Below are positions 1 to 5,047 of a stretch of DNA of 8,602 nucleotides, one piece after another. The notes beneath the pieces are model-generated. The model did not search any database. It was given only the letters and a program-made list of their open reading frames with translations, and was not told the origin of the DNA. The position numbers and the translations under genes were made by a program. The DNA is from an uncultured Collinsella sp. (GTDB taxonomy: Bacteria; Actinomycetota; Coriobacteriia; Coriobacteriales; Coriobacteriaceae): NCBI GenBank assembly GCA_958446785.1, contig CAUCXP010000049.1, forward strand, positions 1 through 8,602, given 5' to 3'. Each line of letters begins with the position of its first letter. Position 1 is the first letter of the stretch.

Positions 1-82
1 CAAAATCTTCGATGACCGACTCGCGACCGATGAGTATCGGAGGCCGCTTACCAGCTGTGGGCTTAAAGGGATTTGGATTCAT
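1..82 (-). CDS. N-terminus of a probable AAA-family ATPase (partial, runs off left edge)
   Basis: Only the first 27 codons are inside the window. The reading frame opens at ATG (82-80) after a strong Shine-Dalgarno GAGGAGG at 94-88 with a 5-nt gap. The peptide begins MNPNPFKPTAGKRPPILIGR and continues ESVIEDF. An Asn-Pro-Phe start followed by a PP-x-L-x-G-R-E/D motif and an acidic segment is what I know from the N-terminus of a family of bacterial AAA ATP-binding proteins (often annotated 'ATP-binding protein' or 'AAA family ATPase'), where it precedes the Walker A loop. The Walker motifs would lie outside the window, so the ATPase call rests on this short lead-in only. Its promoter region contains the tandem TTGGTATAACT repeat at 116-146. 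Confidence 0.55.
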   Translation of the reverse strand, partial: MNPNPFKPTAGKRPPILIGRESVIEDF

Positions 83-115
83 ATCGGCCTCCTCGGATTG
101 GCAAACCCTGGTAAC

Positions 116-146
116 AGTTATACCAACTTATACTGAGTTATACCAA
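116..146 (-). promoter_or_regulatory. Tandem 11-bp direct repeat upstream of the ATPase gene (operator/promoter candidate)
   Basis: AGTTATACCAA occurs at 116-126 and again at 136-146, exactly two helical turns (20 bp) apart. Read on the minus strand, the direction of the ATPase gene, this is TTGGTATAACT twice, 34 nt upstream of the start codon at its nearest edge. TTGGTA (146-141) and TATAAC (122-117) are 18 nt apart and could serve as -35 and -10 elements, so the repeat may be promoter, operator or both. A related sequence TTGGTATCA occurs as an inverted repeat at 2996-3027. The regulator is unknown. Confidence 0.4.
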
Positions 147-149
147 TAG

Positions 150-182
150 CATGTGACAAAGGGGCTGTCCCTTTGTCACATG
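150..182. repeat. REP-like perfect hairpin overlapping the stop codon of the Tet(M)-like GTPase gene
   Basis: The arms CATGTGACAAAGGG (150-163) and CCCTTTGTCACATG (169-182) are exact reverse complements: 14 bp closed by a 5-nt loop. The right arm contains the TGA stop (178-176) and the final His-Met codons of the minus-strand GTPase gene, so the element has fused to the gene end. There is no T-run on the minus strand, so it is not a textbook intrinsic terminator, although the stem may protect the 3' end or pause polymerase. Its core CTGTCCCTTT (165-174) recurs exactly at 5028-5037 in another hairpin at a gene end. Dispersed hairpins of this kind with a GGGAC core are typical of REP sequences mobilised by REP-associated tyrosine transposases; that assignment is inferred. 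Confidence 0.6.
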
Positions 183-2179
183 TGGCCGAAAAACTCGGCG
201 TCTGCTGCTCGCCAGGGACGGAAGGTGGCGGGATCGATCTTTACGTGCGCTGCGGCGGGCACGTCATACCATTTGACCGTGTAGCCGGCGCCGTGAGAGC
301 AAAAGACCGAGTCGGGCGTGTTGGGCAGATCGGCCTCGGGCTCATAGGCGGCCGTCTCGATTACGCGCTCGGCATCATGGCAAGCCGCATAACCGGCGAA
401 CTCCAGGTACAGATGACCGCGCCCGCTCGTGTAGGCAGCCACCTCCAGCGCGTAATCCTGCACCTCGGATGCCGGCACGCGACCCACAAGCTTCGCTCGG
501 TCTCCCGCCATCGTCGGCGGCTCGTACTCGGCACCCATGCGTGTGGCATCTGACAACGCCCGGCCCACGCACTCCCCCGGCACCTCGAGCTCAAAGTGGT
601 ACCACGGCTCCAGCAACACGTATGCGCCGACCTCGCGCGCCTGCATCAAACCCTGGCGAATCGCGCGATACGTGGCCTGGCGAAAATCGCCGCCCTCGGT
701 GTGTTTGGCATGCGCGCGGCCGCCCGTGAGCGTAATGCGCACATCGGTGATGGGCGAGCCCGTCAGCACGCCCAGGTGGTCGCGCTCCATAGCGTTGGTG
801 AGTGCCAAACGCTGCCAGTTAAGATCGAGCTCGTCGGTCGAGGTCACGGTGCCAAACTGCACACCCGAACCCGCCGGCAACGGCTCCAGGCGCAGATGCA
901 CCTCGGCATAGTGGCGCAGCGGCTCAAAGTGGCCCACGCCCTCGACCGGCCGCGAAATAGTCTCCTTATAGAGAATGCCGCCGGGCTCAAACGCAACCGA
1001 AAGGCCAAAGCGATCGGCCAACACCCGCTGCACGACCTCGAGTTGCACGGCGCCCATCAACTGCAAATGGATCTGCTCAAGATGCGTATTCCAGCTTACG
1101 CCGAGCATGGGATCTTCGTCCGCCAACTCACTCAGCGCTTTAAACACCGCATGAACGTCGTGTTCGCCCGGCAGCACCGTATAGGTGAGGACCGGAGCGA
1201 TGACGGGCGCATCGCCCGCGGGCTCCGCGCCCAGGGCGTCCCCTGGGCGAACGTGCGCAAGACCCGTCACGGCGCAAATACCGCCAGCAGCAACTTCTTG
1301 GGCAAGCTCATACTTCTCGCCGTTATAGATGCGTACCTGATCGACCTTCTGTTCCCACGCCTCGGCACTGGAACGCCCGCTGATCATCTGTTTTGCGCGC
1401 AGCGTGCCGCCGGTCACTTTAACCCAAGCCAAGCGCTCGCCACGATCCCCGCGGCTGACACGATAGACGCGCGCGGCAAACTCCGGGAGCCACGCCTGTT
1501 CACGCATCAGCGCGCATATGCCATCCAGCAGCTCGTCAACGCCTTGGTCCTTGAGCGCCGAGCCGGCAAAGCAGGGAAAGAGCTTGCGCTCGGCAACCAT
1601 GCGCGACAGCGTTGCGACAGAAAGCTCACCCGCTTCAAGAAACTCCTCGAGCGCCGCTTCGTCCAACGCAGCAGCGTCCTCCTGAACGGCGGCGCCCGCC
1701 AGCAGCTCGTTGGCATCCAGGCAGCCCTCGGAAAGACGCTGCCCGAGTTGTGCCAGCAAAACATCGCGGCCGGGATTCTCCAAATCGATCTTGTTGATGA
1801 AGATGAACGTCGGGATGTCATAGCGTGCAAGCAGGCGCCACAGGGTTTCGGTGTGCCCCTGCACGCCATCGTTGGCGCCCACCACCAGAATCGCGTAGTC
1901 CAGGGCACGCAGTGTGCGCTCCGCCTCGGCAGAAAAATCGACATGGCCGGGAGCATCCACGAGCATGACGTGGGTATCGCCGTGGTCGAGCACGGCCTGC
2001 GACGAGAAAATCGTGATACCGCGCTCGCGCTCGATCGTGTTAGTGTCCAGATGCGAATCGCCATCGTCCACGCGGCCACGCTTGCGAATGCGGCCCGCGT
2101 TGAACAGCATGGCCTCGGCCAACGTGGTCTTGCCGGCATCGACATGCGCCAAGATTCCAACGACCGCTTGCTTCGACAT
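176..2179 (-). CDS. Tet(M)/EF-G-like translation factor GTPase
   Basis: Encodes 667 residues from ATG 2179, preceded by AGAGGAGA; an upstream in-frame ATG at 2248 has no ribosome binding site and adds residues outside the family. All five GTPase motifs are present: P-loop AHVDAGKTT (11-19), ERERGITI (50-57, switch I), DAPGH (75-79), NKID (129-132) and SAL (207-209). EF-G-type domains II to V follow. Tet(M) and relatives bind the ribosome at the EF-G site and remove tetracycline; housekeeping paralogues of this clade have no known drug. The domain IV tip here reads AHAKHTEGGDFRQATYR, where Tet(M) has YYSPVSTPADFR, so the Ser-Pro-Val-Ser-Thr-Pro loop that displaces tetracycline is absent. The C-terminus adds a NTPDSVFCSHGAGYTVKWYD segment that I associate with the non-resistance 'translation factor GTPase' group. 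I infer a ribosome-acting GTPase that probably does not confer tetracycline resistance. The stop lies in a REP-like hairpin. Confidence 0.85.
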   Translation of the reverse strand: MSKQAVVGILAHVDAGKTTLAEAMLFNAGRIRKRGRVDDGDSHLDTNTIERERGITIFSSQAVLDHGDTHVMLVDAPGHVDFSAEAERTLRALDYAILVVGANDGVQGHTETLWRLLARYDIPTFIFINKIDLENPGRDVLLAQLGQRLSEGCLDANELLAGAAVQEDAAALDEAALEEFLEAGELSVATLSRMVAERKLFPCFAGSALKDQGVDELLDGICALMREQAWLPEFAARVYRVSRGDRGERLAWVKVTGGTLRAKQMISGRSSAEAWEQKVDQVRIYNGEKYELAQEVAAGGICAVTGLAHVRPGDALGAEPAGDAPVIAPVLTYTVLPGEHDVHAVFKALSELADEDPMLGVSWNTHLEQIHLQLMGAVQLEVVQRVLADRFGLSVAFEPGGILYKETISRPVEGVGHFEPLRHYAEVHLRLEPLPAGSGVQFGTVTSTDELDLNWQRLALTNAMERDHLGVLTGSPITDVRITLTGGRAHAKHTEGGDFRQATYRAIRQGLMQAREVGAYVLLEPWYHFELEVPGECVGRALSDATRMGAEYEPPTMAGDRAKLVGRVPASEVQDYALEVAAYTSGRGHLYLEFAGYAACHDAERVIETAAYEPEADLPNTPDSVFCSHGAGYTVKWYDVPAAAHVKIDPATFRPWRAADAEFFGHM

Positions 2180-2239
2180 GGCTCTCCTCTTATTGCAAGC
2201 CCATCGCACGCGGCAACGGGCGTTCACGCTCCACACTGG

Positions 2240-2249
2240 ATGATACAAT
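2240..2249. promoter_or_regulatory. Overlapping divergent -10 elements
   Basis: On the plus strand TGATACAAT (2241-2249) is an extended -10 (TG, one base, TACAAT). On the minus strand TATCAT (2245-2240) overlaps it and lies about 60 nt upstream of the GTPase start codon. Neither has a convincing -35 hexamer; TTCACG and TTCGCC lie at roughly the right distances. The minus element is the best promoter I can find for the GTPase gene. The plus element would drive a transcript into the structured region 2255-2455, which contains no coding frame with a ribosome binding site. Confidence 0.35.
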
Positions 2250-2254
2250 TTACG

Positions 2255-2455
2255 GGCCGGTGGGCGAAGCGGGCCCTATCCCCCGACCGAGCTCATCGCC
2301 CCGCGTTGCCGCGCGGCGATTTTCGTAGGTTCGCGCCTTGCGAAAGCCGGCACCTCCCCTTTTTGTCTGCCCGGGTTCATCTGGGGCGGTAACAATGCGA
2401 GTCCCACAACGACGCGTTTTACCAAAAATGGCCCCACTCGGGGCCATTTTTTATT
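2255..2455 (+). ncRNA. Putative structured small RNA of about 200 nt, unidentified
   Basis: This 200-base stretch lacks a credible gene on either strand but is full of stems. ATCGCC/GGCGAT with inner CGCG/CGCG makes a hairpin at 2295-2320 followed by TTTT. TTCGC/GCGAA pairs at 2330-2344. ACCTCCCC (2352-2359) can pair with GGGGCGGT (2383-2390) with one mismatch, and GTGGG (2260-2264) with CCCAC (2403-2407) near the ends. An extended -10 lies just upstream and a strong terminator at 2424-2452 would end the transcript. Size and layout recall 6S-type RNAs, but I do not recognise conserved sequence of 6S, SRP, tmRNA or RNase P RNA. The terminator is also explained by the GNAT gene, so the evidence is suggestive only. 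Confidence 0.3.
2424..2452. terminator. Bidirectional Rho-independent terminator
   Basis: A perfect 12-bp stem, AAAAATGGCCCC (2424-2435) with GGGGCCATTTTT (2440-2451), encloses a 4-nt loop ACTC. On the plus strand it ends in six Ts, and on the minus strand the A-run gives five Us, so it can work both ways. On the minus strand it terminates the GNAT gene, whose stop is about 35 bp before it. On the plus strand it would end the RNA candidate at 2255. Confidence 0.85.
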
Positions 2456-2485
2456 TGAGCTGGGTGATGATACGTGCCTTGGCTC

Positions 2486-2974
2486 CTACGCCTCGCGCAG
2501 CCAATCAAACGCGACACGCGCCGTGCCGTCGGACACATAGACGATACCGACACGCTCGAACCCCGCCTTGGCGATGGCACCCTGCATGGGCAAGTTGTCC
2601 TCGTGCGTGTCAATACGCAGATGGTCGGCGCATTCCTTGGCAAAGGCAAACATCGCCGCCGCGATACCGTGCACGGTGCCGTCGGATGCCACGCGATGCA
2701 GCACGGCATACGGAGTGTCGCTGCGCCATTGACCGTCCTCAATCACGTCATAGCACTCGTCCGGACCCGGTAAAAAGGCAAACGTCGCCACCACGCGGCC
2801 GTCGACTTCGCACACGTAACTGCCACCAGCGGCAATATCGGCAGCCAGCTGCTCGGCCGAAGGCGTGCCCTCGGGCCACTGCGTGGCGTTGCCATGCGCG
2901 CGCATAAAGGCGCGGGCCGCGTCATAGATAGCCATGACGGCGGGAATGTCGGTATCGAGGGTTTTTCTGATCAT
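2486..2974 (-). CDS. GNAT-family N-acetyltransferase
   Basis: Encodes 162 residues with the GCN5-related acetyltransferase fold, which transfers an acetyl group from acetyl-CoA to an amine; the substrate cannot be read from sequence. The order of elements fits: an N-terminal MIRKTLDTDIPAVMAIYDAA strand-helix, a central strand SYVCEVDGRVVATFAF (52-67), a motif A strand AVLHRVAS (90-97) leading to the acetyl-CoA loop at TVHGIAAAM (100-108), and motif B LRIDTHEDNLPMQ (119-131) followed by GFERVGIVYV. The long acidic insert PDECYDVIEDGQWRSD between strands is common in this subgroup. A GTG three bases upstream (2977) is closer to the GAGGTC ribosome binding site (2988-2983) at 7 nt, against 10 nt for ATG 2974; either may be used and they differ by one Met. 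The gene is divergent from the zinc-ribbon gene, shares its inverted repeat, and ends at a strong terminator. Confidence 0.88.
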   Translation of the reverse strand: MIRKTLDTDIPAVMAIYDAARAFMRAHGNATQWPEGTPSAEQLAADIAAGGSYVCEVDGRVVATFAFLPGPDECYDVIEDGQWRSDTPYAVLHRVASDGTVHGIAAAMFAFAKECADHLRIDTHEDNLPMQGAIAKAGFERVGIVYVSDGTARVAFDWLREA

Positions 2975-2995
2975 CACGCGGCGACCTCACGTTTA

Positions 2996-3027
2996 TTGGT
3001 ATCACTTTGATTGAGCAATGATACCAA
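2996..3027. promoter_or_regulatory. 9-bp inverted repeat between divergent genes (operator candidate)
   Basis: TTGGTATCA (2996-3004) and TGATACCAA (3019-3027) are exact reverse complements separated by 14 bp. The element fills the middle of the short gap between the GNAT gene and the zinc-ribbon gene, just upstream of both ribosome binding sites. TTGGTA and TGATAC are spaced 17 bp in each direction, so it could also carry weak symmetric promoters. The half-site matches the TTGGTATAAC repeat in front of the ATPase gene at 116-146. Confidence 0.4.
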
Positions 3028-3051
3028 CGTTTGGAGAGGAGCGCGAAGCAG

Positions 3052-3348
3052 ATGGGGAGCAAAAAGCGAGCCGCCTGGTCAAAAGCCAAAAGCGAGTTTT
3101 TGGGCGCTGCCACCGGCGGCGATATGGGCGACCTGTTTGCGCGCGAGGACGAGCGCCGCGACGCACTAGACGCCGAGCGCGATGAAGCCTGGCGCTACAA
3201 GTCGTGCGAACGCAAAAACCGTTACGACACGCGCGCCGAGGCAGAGGCCGTTATGGCCGACTGCGAAAACCGCGGACGGCGCGGCCTGTCCTGCTACAAA
3301 TGCGAATACTGCGGCGGCTGGCACCTGACGTCGCACCCTTGGAAATAG
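3052..3348 (+). CDS. Small zinc-ribbon protein of unknown function
   Basis: Encodes 98 residues from ATG 3052 after AGGAG (3037-3041), a 10-nt gap; a TTG at 3031 would precede this site and have none of its own. The N-terminal half is rich in Lys, Arg, Asp and Glu and probably helical. The C-terminal half carries C52, C71, C81 and the motif YKCEYCGGWHLTSHPWK (82-98), where C84-x2-C87 plus H91 or H95 look like metal ligands. A 'basic residues, ...A-rich helix..., YxCxxCGxWHLT' layout occurs in small uncharacterised bacterial and phage proteins, probably as a zinc-bound nucleic-acid or protein-binding module. I know no function for it. It is divergent from the GNAT gene and convergent with rsmJ. 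Confidence 0.75.
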   Translation: MGSKKRAAWSKAKSEFLGAATGGDMGDLFAREDERRDALDAERDEAWRYKSCERKNRYDTRAEAEAVMADCENRGRRGLSCYKCEYCGGWHLTSHPWK

Positions 3349-3360
3349 ACCCCCGCATCG

Positions 3361-3392
3361 GCACGGCGCTGGCGAAGCGCCAGCCATCGTGC
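3361..3392. terminator. Hairpin between convergent genes, no T-run
   Basis: GCACG (3361-3365) pairs with CGTGC (3388-3392) and, inside, GCTGGCG (3368-3374) pairs with CGCCAGC (3378-3384) around an AAG loop. It occupies the 49-bp gap between the zinc-ribbon gene and rsmJ, whose ends face each other. It lacks a U-tract on both strands, so it may be a Rho-assisted or L-shaped terminator, or an RNA end protector. Confidence 0.4.
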
Positions 3393-3397
3393 ACAAG

Positions 3398-4084
3398 CTA
3401 CGGGCGCGGCGGCACCAAAACATCGTAACGAACGGCCTTGCCCGCAAGCTGATAGCTCGGCTTAACGCCGGCAAGCAGCGGCCCCTTCACCGGTCGCTTG
3501 ATAACGACCTTGCGCGGGTGCACCGCAAGCGCAGCTTCGACCAGCGCCTCCTCGTCGGCGCACGGCTGCTCCAGATGGTGCAAGAGCTGAAACTTCTTTT
3601 TCACCGCCGCGCTCTTGGTGCGCTCGGGAAACATGGGGTCCAGATACACCACGTCGGGAGCCGCGAGCTCGCCTTGCTTGATCAGCTCGGCCGTATGGCG
3701 AAGGCCGGCAATGCTGTCCTCGCCCGCATGTAAGCGCATGCGCGCCACGGCAGCCGCAAGCGCCGGATCATCTGCCGCGCGATCCAAAGCATCCTTGAGG
3801 AGCGCCGCGATCACGCAATCCTGTTCATACAGATCGACGGTAAAGCCCGCGGCCGCCAGCAGCAGCGAATCCTCGCCAAAACCTGCCGTGGCATCGACTG
3901 CCCACGGATGCTCAACGTCTTTCGCGCGCGCGGCCTGCAGACGACCCTGCTTGAGCCGCGGAAGCATGCGGCCAAAATCGGCACGCAGCTCCATCGTGCC
4001 GTCGGTGAGCGTGAGGCCCTCGGGCTTCCCGGTCAGCTCAAGCCCCGCGGCCCGAGCAACAGAAAAGGGATCGACGACGCCCAT
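3398..4084 (-). CDS. rsmJ: 16S rRNA (guanine(1516)-N(2))-methyltransferase RsmJ-like
   Basis: Encodes 228 residues. It is a class I SAM-dependent methyltransferase of the YhiQ/RsmJ family, which in E. coli makes m2G at 16S rRNA position 1516 in the cytoplasm. Motif I is VDATAGFGEDS (63-73), the acidic SAM-ribose residue lies in LYEQD (E87), and the catalytic-type motif IV is YLDPMFP (147-153), followed by RTKSAAVKKKF; this DPMFP-x(n)-KSA-x-VKK block is diagnostic of RsmJ. The C-terminus KVVIKRPVKGPLLAGVKPSY also matches. The start is fixed by AAGGAG (4096-4091), 6 nt before ATG 4084; a GTG at 4090 directly abuts that site and cannot use it. The small membrane protein gene lies 63 bp upstream on the same strand and may be co-transcribed. 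Confidence 0.9.
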   Translation of the reverse strand: MGVVDPFSVARAAGLELTGKPEGLTLTDGTMELRADFGRMLPRLKQGRLQAARAKDVEHPWAVDATAGFGEDSLLLAAAGFTVDLYEQDCVIAALLKDALDRAADDPALAAAVARMRLHAGEDSIAGLRHTAELIKQGELAAPDVVYLDPMFPERTKSAAVKKKFQLLHHLEQPCADEEALVEAALAVHPRKVVIKRPVKGPLLAGVKPSYQLAGKAVRYDVLVPPRP

Positions 4085-4147
4085 GGACACTCCTTAACAA
4101 GCAAAACGAATACGTGAGCGCCGTTTATGCCAGCACCCAACCGTCCG

Positions 4148-4291
4148 TTATTGTCCCACATGCGACATGGTCCACAGCATCCCAATGCAAAGCACCGCCA
4201 TCAATCCCGTGCACACGGCAGCGATCACGGAATCGCCCATACGCCTTCCTAACGAACGCGGCTCGCGCACTTGCTTGGCCCCGTACATCAT
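4148..4291 (-). CDS. 47-residue single-pass membrane protein
   Basis: A short gene with an ideal ribosome binding site, AAGGAGG at 4302-4296, placed 4 nt before ATG 4291 and 7 nt before a second ATG at 4288; the second start may be the real one. The peptide starts MMYGAKQVREPRSLGRRMGD, a basic cytoplasmic segment, then has one hydrophobic helix SVIAAVCTGLMAVLCIGMLW (21-40) and a short tail TMSHVGQ. Positive-inside charge suggests an N-in topology. It is not a cleaved signal peptide, since nothing follows the helix. It lies upstream of rsmJ on the same strand and divergent from the four-helix membrane protein. I do not recognise the family. Other frames across this stretch have no comparable ribosome binding site. 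Confidence 0.7.
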   Translation of the reverse strand: MMYGAKQVREPRSLGRRMGDSVIAAVCTGLMAVLCIGMLWTMSHVGQ

Positions 4292-4369
4292 GGCCCCTCC
4301 TTCGGTCCAGCTCTTGCCATGGCCCCATCATCGCAGCGCCGCGCATACGCTGCCATCGATTTTGCTTAC

Positions 4370-4398
4370 GCCCAGCTTTCCTTTTTGAAAGGTTGGGC
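4370..4398. promoter_or_regulatory. Inverted repeat between two divergent membrane-protein genes
   Basis: GCCCA (4370-4374) pairs with TGGGC (4394-4398), and CTTTC (4376-4380) pairs with GAAAG (4387-4391) around a CTTTTT loop. It lies in the 227-bp gap (4292-4518) upstream of both the 47-residue and the 133-residue membrane protein genes, about 80 bp from the first. It could be an operator or a leader hairpin. Apart from this and a weak promoter candidate (TTGAAC 4440-4445, 17 bp, TATGTG 4463-4468) I see nothing in the gap. Confidence 0.25.
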
Positions 4399-4518
4399 CG
4401 CACAGGCAAGAGTCGCTTTCAGGCGCATGCATCGCCGCGTTGAACTACAATGTGCTTCACCATATGTGCAGCACAAAGGGTGCGCCAGGTTGGCGTACTC
4501 GTATCGAAAGGACCAGCC

Positions 4519-4920
4519 ATGAGCTTCACTCGCAAGACTCTCAAAATCCTTGCCCTGATTTATTTTGTTCTGGGCATCGCCAGTCTCGTCATTGGAATCG
4601 CCGGCATCGCGACCGGCAAGCTCGAGTCCACCTACGGATCGAACGCCATGCTCGCCGCGGCCGTGATTATCGCCAAGGGCCTCATCGATCTCGCCGCAGG
4701 CGTTGCGGGCATCAAGGGTGCCAACAAGCCTTCGCAGGTTGACGGCGCGTTTAAGCTCGGTATCGTTGCTGCAGTCGCCACGCTTGCCCAGGCGGTGCTC
4801 ACGCTTCCCGCGTTTGGCGGCGACGCCATAAACTATGGCGCCTTTGTCATCGTGGTGTACGACCTGTTCTTTGTTCAGCAGGCACACGACGTTAAGGCCG
4901 AGAACAAGGATCGTCTGTAG
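4519..4920 (+). CDS. Four-helix integral membrane protein of unknown function
   Basis: Encodes 133 residues from ATG 4519, with AAAGGA 6 nt upstream; in-frame starts farther upstream (from 4450) encode a polar extension with no ribosome binding site. Four hydrophobic segments are visible at about 8-32, 43-66, 77-99 and 103-121, with a basic N-terminus (MSFTRKTLK) and a charged C-terminal tail (KAENKDRL), consistent with both ends in the cytoplasm. Gly and Ala are frequent in helices 1 and 2 (VLGIASLVIGIAGIATG), suggesting tight helix packing. There are no catalytic motifs and I do not recognise a named family; small Coriobacterial membrane proteins of this shape are generally uncharacterised. 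A strong intrinsic terminator follows 38 bp after the stop, so it is probably a single-gene transcript. Confidence 0.8.
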   Translation: MSFTRKTLKILALIYFVLGIASLVIGIAGIATGKLESTYGSNAMLAAAVIIAKGLIDLAAGVAGIKGANKPSQVDGAFKLGIVAAVATLAQAVLTLPAFGGDAINYGAFVIVVYDLFFVQQAHDVKAENKDRL

Positions 4921-4958
4921 GCACCTGCCCCCACAGCTCCCTGCAGCCAAGCAACTAA

Positions 4959-4996
4959 AAAGGGCCGATCGCGCATCTCCGCGGTCGGCCCTTTAT
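4959..4996 (+). terminator. Rho-independent terminator of the four-helix membrane protein gene
   Basis: AAAGGGCCGA (4959-4968) pairs perfectly with TCGGCCCTTT (4985-4994), extended inward by a G-T pair and CGCG/CGCG (4970-4973 with 4980-4983) around a 6-nt loop. The plus-strand U-tract is short and interrupted (CTTTATGTTT). The A-run on the other side means it could also act on the minus strand for the rlmA gene. Confidence 0.8.
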
Positions 4997-5010
4997 GTTT
5001 GCCCAGATAA

Positions 5011-5047
5011 AACCTGCCAAAATAAACCTGTCCCTTTTTGGTAGGTT
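5011..5047. repeat. REP-like hairpin touching the stop codon of the RlmA gene
   Basis: AACCTGCCAAAA (5011-5022) pairs with TTTTGGTAGGTT (5036-5047) over 12 positions with one G-T wobble; the loop contains CCTGTCCC. The TAA stop of the minus-strand methyltransferase gene (5048-5046) uses the last two bases of the right arm. CTGTCCCTTT (5028-5037) is identical to the core of the hairpin at 150-182. On the minus strand the core reads AAAGGGACAG, the GGGAC signature shared with the cluster at 5918-6031. Confidence 0.55.

Noticed and set aside
176..2179. Calling the GTPase a tetracycline resistance determinant
   Set aside because: The Ser-Pro-Val-Ser-Thr-Pro loop of Tet(M) is replaced, and there is no mobile-element context.
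596..2392. 598-codon open frame on the plus strand
   Set aside because: It lies antisense to the GTPase gene, which has all five G motifs. It has no ribosome binding site or domain, and is a typical GC-rich antisense shadow.
4125..4409. 94-codon minus-strand frame overlapping the small membrane protein
   Set aside because: Arg-rich, no ribosome binding site; the 47-residue frame in the same stretch has an ideal one and a clear membrane helix.
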